Below, piece by piece: positions 41,855-43,516 of a stretch of DNA of 43,516 bases. Below the pieces are notes generated by a model. The model ran no database searches. It was not told the DNA's origin and saw nothing but the letters and a program-made list of their open reading frames with translations. Position numbers and translations under genes: made by a program. Every line of letters starts with the position of its first letter. Position 1 is the first letter of the stretch. The DNA lies in the NCBI RefSeq assembly GCF_015155755.1, contig NZ_VWPI01000164.1, positions 1 through 43,516 of the forward strand, read 5' to 3'. This DNA comes from Komagataeibacter sp. FXV3 (GTDB lineage Bacteria; Pseudomonadota; Alphaproteobacteria; Acetobacterales; Acetobacteraceae).

Positions 41855-43050
41855 AAATGCTGCCACAGGCAGGGACAGCCGTTCCCGGTGCATCCAGGCC
41901 CTGTGTTGCCATCTACCGAACGCAGATCCTGCCATGGTCGGAAACATTCGTGCGCGATCAGGCCCGTGCCCTGACGCGCTGGCGGCCGGTCCTGATCGGG
42001 GAACGTACGGTGGGCCAGCTGCCGCTGGATGGCATGGCCGTCCGGGCGTTGCATGACGGGCCGCCCACGTTGTTCCAGCGTCTGATTGGCATGGGATCGC
42101 GTTATCTGGAACGGCCGGTGTCGGGCATGATGAAACTGGCGCGTGCCGTAAGCCCCGCGCTGGTGCATGCCCATTTCGGTTTTGACGGGGTGGAGGCATG
42201 GCCCGTGGCGCGCGCGCTGCATGTGCCGTTACTGGTTACCCTGCACGGGTCGGACATCACCACGCATATGCACTGGTTTGCGTCAGGTGGGGGAGGGCGG
42301 CGATGGCGTGCCTATCCACGCAGGCTGAAACTGCTGGCCGCCCGGCCGCAGGTCAGTTTCGTGGCCGTATCCCATAGCATACGCGAGGCGGCATTGCGTG
42401 TGGGCCTGCCCGAACAGCGTATCCATGTCTGTCCCATCGGGATTGATGTCCATCGCTTCCACCCGACCGGCCAGCCGGTTGCCCGGCGGGCGCCGGTTAT
42501 CCTGTTTGCGGGCAGGCTGGTGGAAAAAAAGGGCTGCCGCTACCTGATTGAGGCCTTTCGCACCGTGCAGGCGCAATTGCCTGATGCACGACTGGTCATT
42601 GCCGGTGATGGCCCTGAACGCCCGATGCTGACCAGCCTTGCCGCGGGCATGGATGGCGTATCGTTTCACGGTCGGTATTCAGCTGCCGAAATGCAGCCGT
42701 TGCTGGCACAGGCGCGTGTTTTCTGCCTGCCCAGTGTCACTGCCGCCAATGGCGATGCGGAAGGCATGGGCCTGGTCGTGCTGGAAGCCCAGGCCTGTGG
42801 CGTCCCGGTCGTGACATCGGCACGGGGCGGGGCGACAGAAGGCATTATCAACGGCAAGACGGGCTTTGCGTTTGCCGAAGGGGATGTCACGACGCTGGCG
42901 GCCCGTCTGCTGGATGTGCTGCGTGATGATGATCTGGCTGCACACATGTCCGCCGCTGGCCCCGTTTTCGTGGCGCAGAAGCATGACGTCACCCGCTGGG
43001 CGACAACACTGGAAAACATTTACGACAGTATGACAGGACGCATCCCATGA
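41851..43050 (+). CDS. Glycosyltransferase family 4
   Basis: A 399-residue GT-B retaining glycosyltransferase. The N-terminal half has IYRTQILPWSETFVRDQARAL and LVHAHFGFDGVEAWPVARAL, then LLVTLHGSDITTHMHW. The C-terminal half shows FAGRLVEKKGCRYLIEAF, LVIAGDGPERPML, and the E-x7-E motif in EGMGLVVLEAQACGVPVV. This is the GT4 family (mannosyl-, glucosyl- and galactosyltransferases of exopolysaccharide assembly). The donor sugar cannot be read. It overlaps both neighbours by four bases (ATGA at each end), giving a tightly coupled operon. Confidence 0.88.
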   Translation: MKMLPQAGTAVPGASRPCVAIYRTQILPWSETFVRDQARALTRWRPVLIGERTVGQLPLDGMAVRALHDGPPTLFQRLIGMGSRYLERPVSGMMKLARAVSPALVHAHFGFDGVEAWPVARALHVPLLVTLHGSDITTHMHWFASGGGGRRWRAYPRRLKLLAARPQVSFVAVSHSIREAALRVGLPEQRIHVCPIGIDVHRFHPTGQPVARRAPVILFAGRLVEKKGCRYLIEAFRTVQAQLPDARLVIAGDGPERPMLTSLAAGMDGVSFHGRYSAAEMQPLLAQARVFCLPSVTAANGDAEGMGLVVLEAQACGVPVVTSARGGATEGIINGKTGFAFAEGDVTTLAARLLDVLRDDDLAAHMSAAGPVFVAQKHDVTRWATTLENIYDSMTGRIP

Positions 43051-43516
43051 ACGTCTCCATGTCCGTCAGCCTGGTCATTACCACCTATAATGCACAGGCT
43101 TTTATCATGCGCGCCGTCAGTTCCGCGCTGGAACAGACACATGCGCCGCTGGAAATCATCATAGTGGACGACTGTTCAACGGATGGTACGCCCGACCTGC
43201 TGAACAGGCTGGCGCGCGCGCATGGCAGTATCCGCGTCATGTCCACGCCGTATAATGGCGGGCCATCGGTTGCGCGCAATGTCGGGCTGGGGGCGGCACG
43301 GGGGGACTGGATCGCGTTTCTTGACGCGGATGACGCCTTTGCCCCTGATCGGCTGGAAGCACTGATGGCGCGCGCCGCCGTCGGGGATTGTGACGCTGTG
43401 GCGGATGATCTGGCCTATTATGACGCCATGGCGGGGCAGGTAACGGGCCGTGCGATGGGGGCGGGGCAGGTGCCGCGTACGCCCATTGGCCTGCGCGATT
43501 ACATTGCCCATAACCG
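43047..43516 (+). CDS. Glycosyltransferase family 2, N-terminal part (partial at window end)
   Basis: The frame opens with MNVSMSVSLVITTYNAQAF and continues EIIIVDDCSTDGTPDLL, GGPSVARNVGLGAARGDWIA and FLDADDAFAPDRL, the standard GT2 nucleotide and DxD motifs. The ATG at 43047 overlaps the GT4 stop by four bases (ATGA). The gene runs past the window edge at 43516 without a stop; about 156 residues are visible. It is the fourth glycosyltransferase of the operon. The substrate is unknown. Confidence 0.88.
   Translation, partial: MNVSMSVSLVITTYNAQAFIMRAVSSALEQTHAPLEIIIVDDCSTDGTPDLLNRLARAHGSIRVMSTPYNGGPSVARNVGLGAARGDWIAFLDADDAFAPDRLEALMARAAVGDCDAVADDLAYYDAMAGQVTGRAMGAGQVPRTPIGLRDYIAHN

Noticed and set aside
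1-43516. CRISPR arrays and prophage structural genes
   Set aside because: No regularly spaced short repeats and no capsid, tail, terminase or lysis proteins were seen on either strand.

Overview
The window looks like a chromosomal segment of an acetic acid bacterium, most likely Komagataeibacter/Gluconacetobacter. This is inference from G+C-rich coding, IS3- and IS5-type insertion-sequence debris, a PAS-GAF-GGDEF-EAL c-di-GMP protein, a Hint-domain surface protein and an acetan/xanthan-like exopolysaccharide cluster. No 16S rRNA or species marker is present.

Positions 1-7700 are an accessory region. They hold an integrase truncated by an IS3-type element, the 3' half of an initiator tRNA used as an attachment site, degraded IS3 and IS5 transposases and a broken cupin gene. 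Between the debris sits one intact two-gene module (1750-6350): a PD-(D/E)XK nuclease-like protein overlapping by one base with a large Ski2-like helicase, closest in architecture to the Hachiman (HamA/HamB) anti-phage system. A 12-bp copy of the tRNA 3' terminus occurs on both sides of the module (530-541 and 7038-7049).

Positions 7700-13800 carry scattered metabolic genes: an epoxide hydrolase, a GPH-family sugar symporter, an EamA exporter and a secreted alpha/beta hydrolase. A heavily decayed IS5 stretch lies among them (10.8-11.6 kb). A long A+T-rich gap (13.8-14.47 kb) precedes two adjacent c-di-GMP proteins, MHYT-GGDEF-EAL and PAS-GAF-GGDEF-EAL. Both keep intact GGDEF and EAL motifs and lack the usual inhibitory I-site. 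A Hint-domain protein with short tandem repeats lies convergent to them.

Positions 21-30 kb are a carbon-catabolism block. A shortened AcoR-like regulator (GAF plus Fis-type helix-turn-helix, no AAA+ domain) is divergent from acoA-acoB-acoC (acetoin dehydrogenase E1alpha, E1beta, and an E2 with a lipoyl domain fused to a hydrolase fold). Next come xylulokinase, a secreted royal-jelly/yellow-type beta-propeller and a sugar-porter MFS protein. No E3 gene is present. Four copies of an interspersed palindromic repeat lie after genes here and in the preceding region; one separates acoA from acoB.

Positions 30-43.5 kb are dominated by surface-polysaccharide genes. A minus-strand pair (DegT-type sugar aminotransferase and FAD/NAD(P)-binding protein) is followed by an orphan GT-like gene. 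A minus-strand operon then runs acyltransferase, Wzy-like polymerase, secreted GH5 hydrolase, rmlC, rmlD. It is divergent from a plus-strand operon of a GumK-like glucuronosyltransferase, a GT2, a GT4 and a GT2 cut by the window end. Together these suggest a rhamnose- and glucuronate-containing, acylated exopolysaccharide of the acetan/xanthan type.
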